64,000 bases of DNA from Paenibacillus lignilyticus (lineage in GTDB: Bacteria > Bacillota > Bacilli > Paenibacillales > Paenibacillaceae), in assembly GCF_017942085.1 (NCBI RefSeq), contig NZ_JAGKSP010000012.1, forward strand, positions 124,001 through 188,000. Direction: 5' to 3'. Below are positions 42,792 through 52,102 of this stretch, in pieces. Under the pieces are notes generated by a model. The model was given only the letters and a program-made list of their open reading frames with translations. It did not search any database and was not told where the DNA came from. A program made the position numbers and the translations under genes. Position 1 is the stretch's first letter; each line of letters opens with the position of its first letter.

Positions 42792-44807
42792 CTACAGCAA
42801 GCCTTTTACTTTGCTTACAACATTCTCAACCGTGAAGCCATACTCGGCAATTACGCGGTCGCCTTTTGCGGAAGCACCGAATGTATCGATACCCAGAACC
42901 GCACCGCCGTCGCCCACATAACGCTCCCAACCGAACGGTGAACCCATTTCGATTGCAAGACGTGCTTTAACACCCGGAAGAATAACGGATTCTTTGTAAG
43001 CCTTAGGCTGACGCTCGAACAGATCGAAGCTTGGCATGCTGATGACACGAACTTGAATGCCTTCTGCCGCAAGAGCTTTCTGAGCTGCAACCGCAAGTTG
43101 AACTTCGGAACCGGTCGCGATCAGCTGAGCTTGAGGTTTGCCGTCAGCCGCATCGGAAACGACATATGCGCCTTTCGCGATGCCTTCGCGAGCTTGCTCG
43201 TTAGTGCCTTCAAGTACGGGCAGGTTCTGACGAGTCAGAACAAGTGCAATCGGCTGATCCGCTTTGGAAAGCGCATAAGCCCAAGCTGCCGACGTTTCGT
43301 TCGCATCCGCCGGACGCAATACAGTCAGCTGCGGAATGATACGCAGGGAAGCCAATTGCTCGATCGGCTCATGCGTAGGACCGTCTTCGCCGACAGCGAT
43401 ACTGTCATGCGTCAGCACGTAAACAACCGGCTGTTTCATCAGCGCGGACAGGCGTACTGCCGGACGCAGGTAATCCGTGAATACGAAGAACGTAGCGCCG
43501 AATGCTTTAACGCCGCCATGCAGGCTCATACCGTTGATTGCAGCTGCCATCGCAAACTCGCGTACGCCGAAGTAAACGTTGCGGCCTTCGTAGCTGCCCG
43601 GTTTGAATACAGGCAAACCTTTCAGGTGAGTCATTGTGGAGCTTTCCAGGTCAGCAGAGCCGCCGATTAGGTTTGGCACGTTCTTTGCAAGTCCGTTCAG
43701 CGCGTTACCGGAAGCTACGCGAGTCGAAAGCGCTTTGTCTGCAGGTGTGTATGCAGGCAGATCGTTGTCCCAACCTTCAGGCAGGTTGCCGCTGATGGCC
43801 GTTTCGAATTGTGCTGCCAGTTCAGGGTTAGCTGCTTTATAAGTTGCATACATGGCATCCCATGCTGCATTTGCTTTCTCGCCGTTTGCTTTCACTTCTG
43901 CGAAGTGAGCGGCAACTTCTGCCGGCACGTGGAAAGCTTCGTTCTCCCAGCCGTAGAATTGCTTCGTCAGGACAGTCTCGTCAGCGCCAAGCGGGCTGCC
44001 ATGTGTACCCAAGTGACCGCCTTTGCCGCCTTTGTTCGGGCTGCCGTAGCCGATTGTCGTTTTCACTTCAATCAGTGTCGGTTTGCTTGTATCCGCTTGT
44101 GCAGCAGCTACCGCTTTAGCCAGCGCGTTCAGATCGTTGCCGTCTTCTACGCGAAGCACTTGCCAGCCGTACGCTTCGAAGCGGCCTTGTACGTTCTCGG
44201 AGAACGACAGGTTTAGCTCGCCATCGAGCGAGATATCGTTTGAATCGTAAAGGACGACCAGTTTGCCAAGCTTCAGGTGAGCTGCGAGCGAAGCGGCTTC
44301 GCTTGCAACGCCTTCCATCAAGTCGCCATCGCCGCAAATTGCGAATGTATAGTGGTCGATCACGTTAAGATCTTGTTTATTGTAAGTTGCGCCAAGATGG
44401 GCTTCAGCCATAGCCATACCCACTGCCATTGCAATCCCTTGTCCAAGCGGACCGGTTGTCGCATCTACGCCGGCTGTGTGGCCGAACTCCGGGTGACCCG
44501 GTGTCTTGGAGCCCCATTGACGGAAGTTTTGAAGTTCTTCGATAGGAAGATCGTAGCCTGACAGGTGCAGCAGGCTGTAAAGCAGCATGGAACCATGACC
44601 TGCGGAAAGTACGAAACGATCGCGGTTGATCCATGTTGGGTTGGACGGATTGTGGTTCATTGTCTTCGCAAACAATTGATACCCCATCGGAGCCGCTCCC
44701 ATAGGCATGCCCGGGTGGCCGGAATTTGCTTTCTCAATCGAATCGATCGCAAGTGTACGGACCGTATCAATGGAAAGCTGGTCGATGGACTTCTGTGTTA
44801 CTGTCAT
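42792..44807 (-). CDS. tkt: Transketolase
   Basis: Thiamine-diphosphate enzyme of the non-oxidative pentose phosphate pathway, 671 residues. ATG 44807 (MTVTQKSIDQLSIDTVRTLA) was chosen because AGGAGGAG lies just before it. The frame extends 42 codons upstream without a homologous sequence. Motifs: KANSGHPGMPMGAAP, GPLGQGIAMAVG, the ThDP motif CGDGDLMEG...N and the pyrimidine-binding FGVREFAMAA. The catalytic His appears in LTHDSIAVGEDGPTHEP. Full length with no anomalies. Confidence 0.97.
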   Translation of the reverse strand: MTVTQKSIDQLSIDTVRTLAIDSIEKANSGHPGMPMGAAPMGYQLFAKTMNHNPSNPTWINRDRFVLSAGHGSMLLYSLLHLSGYDLPIEELQNFRQWGSKTPGHPEFGHTAGVDATTGPLGQGIAMAVGMAMAEAHLGATYNKQDLNVIDHYTFAICGDGDLMEGVASEAASLAAHLKLGKLVVLYDSNDISLDGELNLSFSENVQGRFEAYGWQVLRVEDGNDLNALAKAVAAAQADTSKPTLIEVKTTIGYGSPNKGGKGGHLGTHGSPLGADETVLTKQFYGWENEAFHVPAEVAAHFAEVKANGEKANAAWDAMYATYKAANPELAAQFETAISGNLPEGWDNDLPAYTPADKALSTRVASGNALNGLAKNVPNLIGGSADLESSTMTHLKGLPVFKPGSYEGRNVYFGVREFAMAAAINGMSLHGGVKAFGATFFVFTDYLRPAVRLSALMKQPVVYVLTHDSIAVGEDGPTHEPIEQLASLRIIPQLTVLRPADANETSAAWAYALSKADQPIALVLTRQNLPVLEGTNEQAREGIAKGAYVVSDAADGKPQAQLIATGSEVQLAVAAQKALAAEGIQVRVISMPSFDLFERQPKAYKESVILPGVKARLAIEMGSPFGWERYVGDGGAVLGIDTFGASAKGDRVIAEYGFTVENVVSKVKGLL

Positions 44808-45007
44808 TACGTAAACTCCTCCTAAATCCGAATAGGCTTGCATCGAAGTGAAACGGCTGTCGCCATCCTTGGGAAGCGCGGCGCGTTTCAAGTCATACTC
44901 TCTCTTTAATTCACTTTGGCGGTGTTCCCGCACTGGCTTTGCAATATTGTACCATTACCACTGCGCCTTTTCCATCCTTAATGCGTTAGTGCGCTAAAAA
45001 TCGACAT

Positions 45008-45053
45008 AAAAATGGCGCGTTCACACGGGGAATTCCGCGCAAACACGCCATTG
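45008..45053 (-). terminator. Intrinsic terminator after purU
   Basis: ATGGCGTGTTTGCGCGG / CCGTGTGAACGCGCCAT imperfect long stem with an AATTCC loop. TTTTTATG follows on the minus strand. It separates nfo-purU from tkt. Confidence 0.85.
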
Positions 45054-45083
45054 TTGTCAGTTAAACACTGACGGTAGCTTCGA

Positions 45084-45992
45084 TTAATTGAATACGACGG
45101 TCTTGTTCTTGTGTACAAGAATCCGATCTTCAACATGCCACTTTACGGCACGCGCAAGTACAACACGTTCGATTGTACGTCCGATGCGCTTGAGGTTGTC
45201 CACTTCATCGCGGTGGCTGACGCGCTGCACATCCTGCTCGATGATCGGTCCACCGTCGAGCTCTTCCGTTACATAGTGCGCCGTAGCTCCGATGATTTTG
45301 ACGCCGCGCGTATACGCCTGAGCATAAGGTTTGCCGCCTACGAAGGCAGGCAAGAAGGAATGATGAATGTTAATAATCCGGTTCGGGAACTGCTCGATGA
45401 ATTTCGGCGAAATAATTTGCATATAACGCGCAAGTACGATCAAATCTGCTTTATCGGATACAAGCTCCAGCTGTTTCTTCTCCGCTTCGGCTTTCGTATC
45501 TGCCGTAACCGGAACGTGGTGGAACGGGATACCGAATGATTCCACGAGCGCTTTCATGTCCGGATGATTGCTGATGACCATCGCGATATCCGCTTCCAGA
45601 TCGCCTGCTTGCCACTGCCACAGAAGCTCCAGCAGGCAGTGATCTTCTTTGGAAACGAAGATGGCCAGACGTTTCTTGCGGCTCGCGCGGAACGTATGCC
45701 ATTTCATCTCGAAACGATCCGCCACGCGGGCAAAATCCTCCTGGAGCACCGGCAGCTCGGTGTCCAGGTCACTCAGATCAAATTCAAAACGGATAAAGAA
45801 CATGCCGCCGCCGGGATCCATGGAATACTGGTCGGACTGCACGATATTCGCGCCATGCTCGTACAAGAAGTGCGAGACAGCCGCTACAATTCCGGGCCGG
45901 TCCGGACAAGAGATGAGCATTGTCGCACGATTGCGCTTATCCGGGCGCTGCGAGGACGGTCCGGGCTGATAGATGTTTTGCATAATAGACAA
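45084..45992 (-). CDS. purU: Formyltetrahydrofolate deformylase
   Basis: Hydrolyses 10-formyl-THF to formate and THF, balancing one-carbon pools and feeding formate to PurT in many bacteria. 302 residues: an N-terminal ACT domain (about 20-105, LISCPDRPGIVAAVSHFLYE) and a formyltransferase-fold domain with the catalytic triad region INIHHSFLPAFVGGKPY and ATAHYVTEELDGGPII. The likely start is TTG at 45992, with GGAAGG close by; ATG three codons later is an alternative. It lies 40 bases after nfo, same direction. Confidence 0.95.
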   Translation of the reverse strand: MSIMQNIYQPGPSSQRPDKRNRATMLISCPDRPGIVAAVSHFLYEHGANIVQSDQYSMDPGGGMFFIRFEFDLSDLDTELPVLQEDFARVADRFEMKWHTFRASRKKRLAIFVSKEDHCLLELLWQWQAGDLEADIAMVISNHPDMKALVESFGIPFHHVPVTADTKAEAEKKQLELVSDKADLIVLARYMQIISPKFIEQFPNRIINIHHSFLPAFVGGKPYAQAYTRGVKIIGATAHYVTEELDGGPIIEQDVQRVSHRDEVDNLKRIGRTIERVVLARAVKWHVEDRILVHKNKTVVFN

Positions 45993-46032
45993 GTCTTCCT
46001 TCCGTCAACAAGTAGAGTAGCTATAGGTCGGC

Positions 46033-47160
46033 TTATGCGTTCACAAGCAGCTTTTCGCCCGCGAACCAAGCCGTAATCCGTTGATTGATGGCTTCTTCCG
46101 AAAGCTCCGGCAAAATGCGGTGCTCGGCTACAAGATCATACAAACGATCCATCGGCTCGCGCGGATCGGCTTTCTTCGCTTTCGCGTCGTTCTTCAGTAC
46201 ATCCCAAACGGACAGTACATAGCCGCGGTGGTTGATGTCCTGTTTATTGAAGAAATGGTGCAGACGCTCCACATCCTCCAAGAATTCTCCGCCGAAACGC
46301 GTATGCGCATCGCCGCGAAGCAAAGCAATTTCCGCTTCGTACATCGGACGCTGCGTTTTGTCCTCTTGACCAATCCACGGCGTCTCCAGGATAAACGGAC
46401 GGCCTTTGAGCGCTTCGTGATGCACGATATTACGGATTGCATCGTGTCCGATCCAGCCGGCACCGATCGGTGCGTGACGGTCTTTACCCGCTCCGCGCGG
46501 GTTTTTGCTGTCATTCACGTGGACAACTGCGACGCGGTTAAGGCCGACAATGCGGTCAAACTCGGTCAGCACGCCATCGATATCATCGACGACGTCATAA
46601 CCGGCATCATGCATATGGCATGTATCCATACAAACGGTCAGGCGGTCGTTGGCAGCTACTTTGTCAATAATCGCTGCAAGCTCATCGAAGCTGCGGCCGA
46701 TTTCAGTGCCTTTGCCCGCCATTGTTTCAAGCGCGATATTTACATTGGTTTCTTTCGTGCCGTTCAGCACTTCATTTAAACCTTCCGCGATGCGAGCAAT
46801 TCCGTACTCCGCATCCTTGTCGGTGTAAGCACCTGGATGAAGCACGATATTGCGTACGCCGATCGCGTCTGTACGGCGGATTTCTTCCTGCAGGAAGCGG
46901 ACTGCCAATTCAAACGTGTCGTCTTTGTAAGAACCGAGGTTCACAATATATGGGGCATGAACGACGATCTCGTCTATTCCCGCCTTGCCCATTGCGTCTC
47001 TGCCGTCCGGAATATATAAATCTTCAATCGGTTTACGCCGCGTATTCTGTGGTGCGCCGGTGTAAATCATGAATGTGCTTGATCCGTAGGATACGGCTTC
47101 GTTCGCTGCGGTTAGCAGCCCTTTATCGGAAAATGAAACGTGGGATCCGATTTTTAACAT
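46033..47160 (-). CDS. nfo: Endonuclease IV with C-terminal extension
   Basis: AP endonuclease of base-excision repair. Residues 1-285 are the TIM-barrel with tri-zinc ligands: IVVHAPYIVNL, NIVLHPGAYTD, NIALETMAGKG, VCMDTCHMHDAGYD and AVVHVNDSKNPRGAGKDRHA. The protein is 375 residues, about 80-90 longer than usual for the family. The added C-terminus (FNKQDINHRGYVLSVWDVLK and a helical end) has no function I recognise. The ATG follows GGAGCGAA. Upstream of purU in the same transcript, apparently a chance pairing. Confidence 0.93.
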   Translation of the reverse strand: MLKIGSHVSFSDKGLLTAANEAVSYGSSTFMIYTGAPQNTRRKPIEDLYIPDGRDAMGKAGIDEIVVHAPYIVNLGSYKDDTFELAVRFLQEEIRRTDAIGVRNIVLHPGAYTDKDAEYGIARIAEGLNEVLNGTKETNVNIALETMAGKGTEIGRSFDELAAIIDKVAANDRLTVCMDTCHMHDAGYDVVDDIDGVLTEFDRIVGLNRVAVVHVNDSKNPRGAGKDRHAPIGAGWIGHDAIRNIVHHEALKGRPFILETPWIGQEDKTQRPMYEAEIALLRGDAHTRFGGEFLEDVERLHHFFNKQDINHRGYVLSVWDVLKNDAKAKKADPREPMDRLYDLVAEHRILPELSEEAINQRITAWFAGEKLLVNA

Positions 47161-47412
47161 GGACTCATTCGCTCCTTTCGTTACAAGGCACGGACTACTG
47201 GGTGTCCGGTTCCTCGCAAACGCTTGTCCTTCCTATTTTACAAGGAATATTCAAATAAATCTAGGCGTTTGACCGGAAGGAAAGTTTGGATGCTTTCGCA
47301 TTATGCCGGAAATGCCTTGTCGGTTGCGGGAGATAGACGTCATCGCTTATAATGGAAACAATTTGTTACGCATAATTCGCATATCTGAGTTGGCTCGAGG
47401 TGAATAAATCGA

Positions 47413-47844
47413 ATGGCACCAAATTGGTTTATGTATTTTATATTGTTTTGGGCAATTGTGATGATTGGCTTTATGTCGATCGGCGGCTATTTTATGTTTC
47501 GTAAATTCCTTAAGGTGCTCCCCATGCGGGATGGCAAGTCCAAGCTGGATTGGCAGAACTATTGGGTAGAACGCAGCCGCGGGATGTGGCCGGAAGATTC
47601 CAAGAGTTTTCTGGATCAGCTCGTCTCGCCCGTACCAAGCGCGTTTCGGGACATTGCCAGACATTCCATTGCAGCCAAAATCGCTCAAGTAGCCGTTGAA
47701 GGCGGCGCATCGGAAGTGTCGCGTAATCACTGTATTGAAGGTTATATTCGGGCAACGCCTAAGCGCGATTACCGCAGCTTGATTTCGTTTCTGGAGAAGG
47801 AACAGATTGACTATTCCGCCTATACACATTTACTTAACAAATAA
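47413..47844 (+). CDS. DUF2621 family membrane protein (YneK-like)
   Basis: 143-residue protein conserved in Bacillales, function unknown. An N-terminal transmembrane helix (residues 7-30, FMYFILFWAIVMIGFMSIGG) anchors a soluble domain with WQNYWVERSRGMWPEDSKSF and a C-terminal SFLEKEQIDYSAY. The ATG follows GAGGTG. It is closed by its own terminator, whose stem begins at the stop codon. Confidence 0.85.
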   Translation: MAPNWFMYFILFWAIVMIGFMSIGGYFMFRKFLKVLPMRDGKSKLDWQNYWVERSRGMWPEDSKSFLDQLVSPVPSAFRDIARHSIAAKIAQVAVEGGASEVSRNHCIEGYIRATPKRDYRSLISFLEKEQIDYSAYTHLLNK

Positions 47845-47866
47845 GCCGCCCGCTTGGGCGGCTTTT
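47843..47866 (+). terminator. Intrinsic terminator after DUF2621 gene
   Basis: AAGCCGCCC / GGGCGGCTT stem, GCTT loop and TTTT. It starts at the stop codon of the DUF2621 gene. Confidence 0.88.
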
Positions 47867-47920
47867 GCAGTATTATTGAAGAAATTGGATGCTTTGATTG
47901 GAGTTAAAGGAGGTCTCTGT

Positions 47921-48820
47921 ATGAAGGTAGCGGTTACCGGAGGAACGGGATATGTCGGGGCTATGCTTGTCGATGCCCTCCTGCAGCGAGGGGATGAAGT
48001 ATGGATTATCTCCAGGTCTGAGAAACAGATGAGCTCGAATCCGAAGCTGCATACGATCACTTGGTCCAAGCTGGCCGAGTCGCCCGTTAAGCTGGAAGGG
48101 ATCGACGCAATCGTCAATCTGGCCGGGGAATCCATCAGTCGCCGCTGGACGAAAGAAGGCAAGAGCGCTATTTTGCAATCGAGACTGAATGCGGCACGTG
48201 CGATCGGCAAAGTCGTCGAAGCACTGCAGCGTAAGCCGTCCGTCGTTGTAAACGCATCCGGAATCTCCATCTACGGTACAGACCGCACTAAAGTCAGCGA
48301 TGAGTGGAGCCCTGCCCACATAACCGATTTCCTCGCAACTGTCGTAGAGAAGTGGGAAGCCGCCGCGAATCGTATAGAGGTCAAGCGGCTTGTGAAGCTG
48401 CGGATCGGACTTGTGCTCGGCATGAAAGGCGGTGCCTTTCCTAAGATGCTGCTGCCCTATCGGTTACTGGCAGGCGGAAGAATAGGAAGCGGCAAGCAAT
48501 GGATCCCCTGGATTCATGAAGACGATATGATTCGACTGATTCTGTTCTGCCTCGATGAACCCAATATACAGGGACCGGTCAACGCTTGCGCACCGGAACC
48601 CGTTACGAACAATGAGTTTGGAAGAGCAATCGGCAAAGCCATGAGAAGACCGCATTGGTTTCCGGTGCCGGCATTCGTACTCAAGGCCGTCCTCGGTGAA
48701 CTATCCTTCCTGCTGCTCGAAGGTTCAAGAGCGGTCCCGCGCAAGGCATTGGAGCTCGGGTTCGAGTTTCGTTATGATACCGTTCAAGATGCGCTGCGTC
48801 AGTTAGTAAGCAGGAAGTAA
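47921..48820 (+). CDS. TIGR01777 family NAD(P)-dependent epimerase/oxidoreductase
   Basis: 299-residue SDR-type protein from the ATG at 47921, which has AAAGGAGG upstream; the frame continues 38 codons further through the terminator, which is not plausible. The Rossmann motif is GGTGYVGAMLVDALLQRG. NLAGESISRRWTKE and SGISIYG follow, and the DUF1731 C-terminus reads VPAFVLKAVLGELSFLLLEG, the pattern of YfcH-like proteins. Known relatives include cell-division and light-linked factors; substrates are unproven. Single gene, convergent with the Tad operon. Confidence 0.92.
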   Translation: MKVAVTGGTGYVGAMLVDALLQRGDEVWIISRSEKQMSSNPKLHTITWSKLAESPVKLEGIDAIVNLAGESISRRWTKEGKSAILQSRLNAARAIGKVVEALQRKPSVVVNASGISIYGTDRTKVSDEWSPAHITDFLATVVEKWEAAANRIEVKRLVKLRIGLVLGMKGGAFPKMLLPYRLLAGGRIGSGKQWIPWIHEDDMIRLILFCLDEPNIQGPVNACAPEPVTNNEFGRAIGKAMRRPHWFPVPAFVLKAVLGELSFLLLEGSRAVPRKALELGFEFRYDTVQDALRQLVSRK

Positions 48821-48888
48821 GAACAAGAACCTTGAATGGTCGAACTTACACATTACATGAATGAACCTTACCCTATCGGGGCTGCCCT

Positions 48889-50472
48889 TCAGCCTGCTTG
48901 TTGTGCGAGGCCGGAGGGCAAGCCCGATCGGAATCTATATTGCGGCCCTCTATCGCCGGCCAGCTGTATCGAATCGTTATCGTTTAGCGGATAGACTTTG
49001 TATGGAATCATTGTAACTCCGTTAAGAGTACTCCCATTGCGAGAACCCATATCCTTCACCGTCCAGCTGCCTTGCTTCTCGCTTAATTCCAGATGCGCTC
49101 TGGAAATACCGGAGGACAGGTCCACGTGGTTCACTCCCTCACTCGCCCGCCCGATTATAAATCGATCCTGTTCCAGTTTGACCATCATTACCGACTCCCC
49201 TTCCACCGAGCGTTCGAGACAAGGAGCGCTCTTATGCGTTCCGATTAGAAGCTCAGCATGCTGACCAAGCAACACTGTCGCATCGTTTGGCGACGCTTCT
49301 AAAGATGTTGTATTCCCGCCGTTAGGCAGCGGTGTGAATGGAATTCCGTTTGGCTTCATCGCAGATTGAACATCTTCCTCCGTAAACTTTTCTCGGTATG
49401 ACTTCACCTGCCTTTTAACGTGGATAGGCATGGAATTAGGTACGAATCCATCCTCGGCCGGCCATCCCTGCCTCTCATTCCAACCATCGTCCTCTTCTTT
49501 CTTCCTCACGTCTGAACTCATCCTGCGATTCATCATTAGAGCTGCAGCTGCTGCCATGAGCGTTAGACCAGAGCAGATCAGCAAACTGGTCTGTGACGGA
49601 GACGGCAAATAGAGAAAGCGCCAAATGACCGCGGAGATCAAAAGCACACCTGCTCCCAGCACCCAGCCAGGCTTTATTGAGGAAGCTGCTCTCTCTTGGA
49701 CAGGCAGTTCCGTTAGCGGAAGCTCATATCCCCCATCGAGCTGATGGTGCTCATTCTCATCTTCCCTGCGAAATGCATTTGTCACTCTCGGCGGGACAGC
49801 CTCGTTCTTCAATACAAACGAAGAAGGAAGGGCAGCAACGGCATCGACCGGCCTTGCGGCTTGAAGCAGCTCCCCGGACCCGGATGACTCTCTATACGCA
49901 CTTCCAAGAAGGGCAAGCAGAGTCCGTCTGAGCTGCCCCCAGGCGACATACTCCCCTCTTAAATGCTGAAATATTTGCTGCAAACCCGCTCCATCAGGCT
50001 CCACGATATAACCAACCCCGCGAATAGCCATAGCCAGCACCGCTTCACTTGCCGAAGAGACGATGCTTGTATCGCGAAGCGGTACGTACACTAGCTCGGG
50101 ATCCTCCCAATGATCACCGATATAAATGTACTGCTCATGGAGCATGAAGCCGTCTTCTCGCAGCATGTATTGTTTGCAATCATCCAGCGCTTCGACGATT
50201 CCGAGCAGCAAGGCATAGAATTGAACCATCGTCAGCTGCTGGGTCTGCATCCGATGAAGTAAGATTCGTTTGCCATTGATGCGATATCGAAATGTCATTT
50301 TCCCGTCGATGTCGACCCATTCCACAGGAAGCATTTTCGGAATGCGCTGGCTTTGCAGCATCTTTATTTCGATTGGATCAAGCTGCTCCCTCGAAATGCC
50401 GGATTCCATATCAACGATCATTTCAAGTCCGCGCTTCATCGTATAATCGACCCTTAGTTCTTTACACACCAT
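48889..50472 (-). CDS. DUF6382 and FHA domain protein of the Tad locus
   Basis: 527 residues from the ATG at 50472, which follows AAGGAG. Residues 1-180 form a DUF6382-like domain (DYTMKRGLEMIVDM, RINGKRILLHRM). Two membrane segments (about 265-310) come next. A C-terminal FHA domain (about 425-510) shows the phosphothreonine-binding core: FIIGRASEGVNHVDL, SGISRAHLEL and MGSRNGSTLNG. FHA domains read Thr phosphorylation, so the pilus machine may be tied to Ser/Thr kinase signalling; no kinase gene is in the window. It is the last gene of the Tad operon, overlapping no neighbour. Confidence 0.9.
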   Translation of the reverse strand: MVCKELRVDYTMKRGLEMIVDMESGISREQLDPIEIKMLQSQRIPKMLPVEWVDIDGKMTFRYRINGKRILLHRMQTQQLTMVQFYALLLGIVEALDDCKQYMLREDGFMLHEQYIYIGDHWEDPELVYVPLRDTSIVSSASEAVLAMAIRGVGYIVEPDGAGLQQIFQHLRGEYVAWGQLRRTLLALLGSAYRESSGSGELLQAARPVDAVAALPSSFVLKNEAVPPRVTNAFRREDENEHHQLDGGYELPLTELPVQERAASSIKPGWVLGAGVLLISAVIWRFLYLPSPSQTSLLICSGLTLMAAAAALMMNRRMSSDVRKKEEDDGWNERQGWPAEDGFVPNSMPIHVKRQVKSYREKFTEEDVQSAMKPNGIPFTPLPNGGNTTSLEASPNDATVLLGQHAELLIGTHKSAPCLERSVEGESVMMVKLEQDRFIIGRASEGVNHVDLSSGISRAHLELSEKQGSWTVKDMGSRNGSTLNGVTMIPYKVYPLNDNDSIQLAGDRGPQYRFRSGLPSGLAQQAG

Positions 50473-50489
50473 CAACGTTCTTCTCCTTC

Positions 50490-51023
50490 CTATCCGTTGA
50501 ACGGCCACTCACGCATGAAGCAGCAGGCCGTAATTGCCCCAGGCACAACGGCGATCATAAACGGGAATCGCAAACCATCCTTCTTCAGCGTCGTAAAGCC
50601 ATCCGTGTGCAAATTTCGACTTAAGGCGAACAGCGAGACCGTAAACACCACCAGCCGCTTTGCAAAGGTTTGATTCATGACCAGAACCACGAGTCCAAAC
50701 AGTCCCCCATACAAAATGGAATACATAAGGACTTGCAAGGAAAAGGCTGCCCCAGCCAGCGCACCCAGTGCCCCGAACAGCTTCACATCGCCCGCCCCAA
50801 TGCCCTTGAGCAAATATAAGGCAAGCAGCGGAAACACGCCGGCCAGCACGCCTAATAATGAGAATGCCACTCCACTAAAGCCATCACTGCTTGAATGATA
50901 AATAAGTCCGGCAGAGAAGAAGGTTACTGTCAGCTTGTTCGGAATACGCATCGCCCGTACGTCACAAACAAAAGCAATTCCAATCAACAACGCTGCTAAA
51001 ACAAGCTCGATAGGAGCCATCAT
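50490..51023 (-). CDS. Prepilin peptidase (A24, TadV/CpaA-like)
   Basis: Membrane aspartic protease that cleaves the leader of Flp-type pilins. 177 residues from ATG 51023 or 51020 (GGAGG upstream fits both); the longer open frame has no family resemblance. Both catalytic aspartates are visible: FVCDVRAMRIPN and the G-x-GD motif GIGAGDVKLFGALG. About six hydrophobic segments are predicted. It sits between a TadE-like gene and the FHA gene in the operon. Confidence 0.9.
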   Translation of the reverse strand: MMAPIELVLAALLIGIAFVCDVRAMRIPNKLTVTFFSAGLIYHSSSDGFSGVAFSLLGVLAGVFPLLALYLLKGIGAGDVKLFGALGALAGAAFSLQVLMYSILYGGLFGLVVLVMNQTFAKRLVVFTVSLFALSRNLHTDGFTTLKKDGLRFPFMIAVVPGAITACCFMREWPFNG

Positions 51024-51043
51024 CCGGAACCTCCGTCCCGCTC

Positions 51044-52102
51044 TTACTGAGCGGTTCTCTTCTCCACTACAAAATGTCTGGCCGCACGCGACGAACCTTC
51101 GCTTGCCGTAACAATAAGTTCCCATACACCGGGAGTGGTGTTTCCCGATATTAGCCATGTCCATTCCGCGAATCCATCATTGTCTGTGTAGGTATCCCCC
51201 AGATGCTTAGCTACACTATGTCCGCTCTTGTAAATGATTTGAATGGACAACTTTCTACCAGGACTTGTCTTAACGACAACTCGTGCCCGACGTCCAGGGT
51301 TAGCCGGCGACGGCTCGAGAAGGACGATTTGAATCGGCGCTTCATCGGATTGCGCCGACTCTTGGTCCTGAGGTGCCGAAATAGAATCACGCACCCACAC
51401 CCGTTCTTCTGCCCGTTCCCTCAGTACAATGGACTTCTTCGTAAATGGAAATCCCAGCTTAAACTCATACTCCGCCTCGATGAGAAGGGAAACCTCCGTC
51501 TTATTCTTCAAATCAGGAAGCGAAAGCTTGCTAAGACGCAGCTCCTCGGGATCGAGCACAGACTTATCGGCTTCTTGGCGAAGCAGCGGTTCGATAATGC
51601 CTCTTCCGGCTTCAGTTGCCGCAGCATCCGCAACCGGCTTCCAATCCCCCTGCAATGCTGATGAAAGGAGCGGCCCGGCCGGAGCCGGAAGCCACTCTTC
51701 CAGTTTCTCGGCAATGACATCGACTCCCGGTAATTGTTCCAATACCGCTGGTAAAACCGCCTTAGCTCCCGCTTCGGTTTCTGCCCCAGTTGCAGCTCCC
51801 GCCTCTGCCTGAGGATCCGTCGCCGCACTTTCCGCGGGTCCCGATTCTTGAGCCGCTCCCACGGATGCGCTAAGCTTCTGCAGCGCTAAATCGACCGGGT
51901 GGATATTCGCCGCAGCCTGTCGTACCGTTTGGGATACCGCACTGTGAAGCGCCATTTGCACCGTATTTAGCCGGATCAAGCCTATAAAGAAAATCACGAC
52001 CATAAGCACAATCGGAAGCAGTAAAGCCGCTTCCAATGTGATGCTTCCGCTCTCGCCGCTTCGTCTACCCGTACGACCAGCCGATGGTATTCGTCGCTTC
52101 AT
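51044..52102 (-). CDS. TadE-like pseudopilin with C-terminal Ig-like domain
   Basis: 352 residues with a TadE-type N-terminus: SGESGSITLEAALLLPIVLM and a hydrophobic helix to about residue 45, the class III pilin-like region. An Ala/Glu-rich segment (about 80-150) precedes a C-terminal part with FAEWTWLISGNTTPGVWELI that looks like an Ig/beta-sandwich fold. Compared with the usual TadE (about 150-200 residues) it is long, and may be a minor pilin or tip protein. It overlaps the preceding TadG-like gene by 38 bases. Confidence 0.8.
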   Translation of the reverse strand: MKRRIPSAGRTGRRSGESGSITLEAALLLPIVLMVVIFFIGLIRLNTVQMALHSAVSQTVRQAAANIHPVDLALQKLSASVGAAQESGPAESAATDPQAEAGAATGAETEAGAKAVLPAVLEQLPGVDVIAEKLEEWLPAPAGPLLSSALQGDWKPVADAAATEAGRGIIEPLLRQEADKSVLDPEELRLSKLSLPDLKNKTEVSLLIEAEYEFKLGFPFTKKSIVLRERAEERVWVRDSISAPQDQESAQSDEAPIQIVLLEPSPANPGRRARVVVKTSPGRKLSIQIIYKSGHSVAKHLGDTYTDNDGFAEWTWLISGNTTPGVWELIVTASEGSSRAARHFVVEKRTAQ

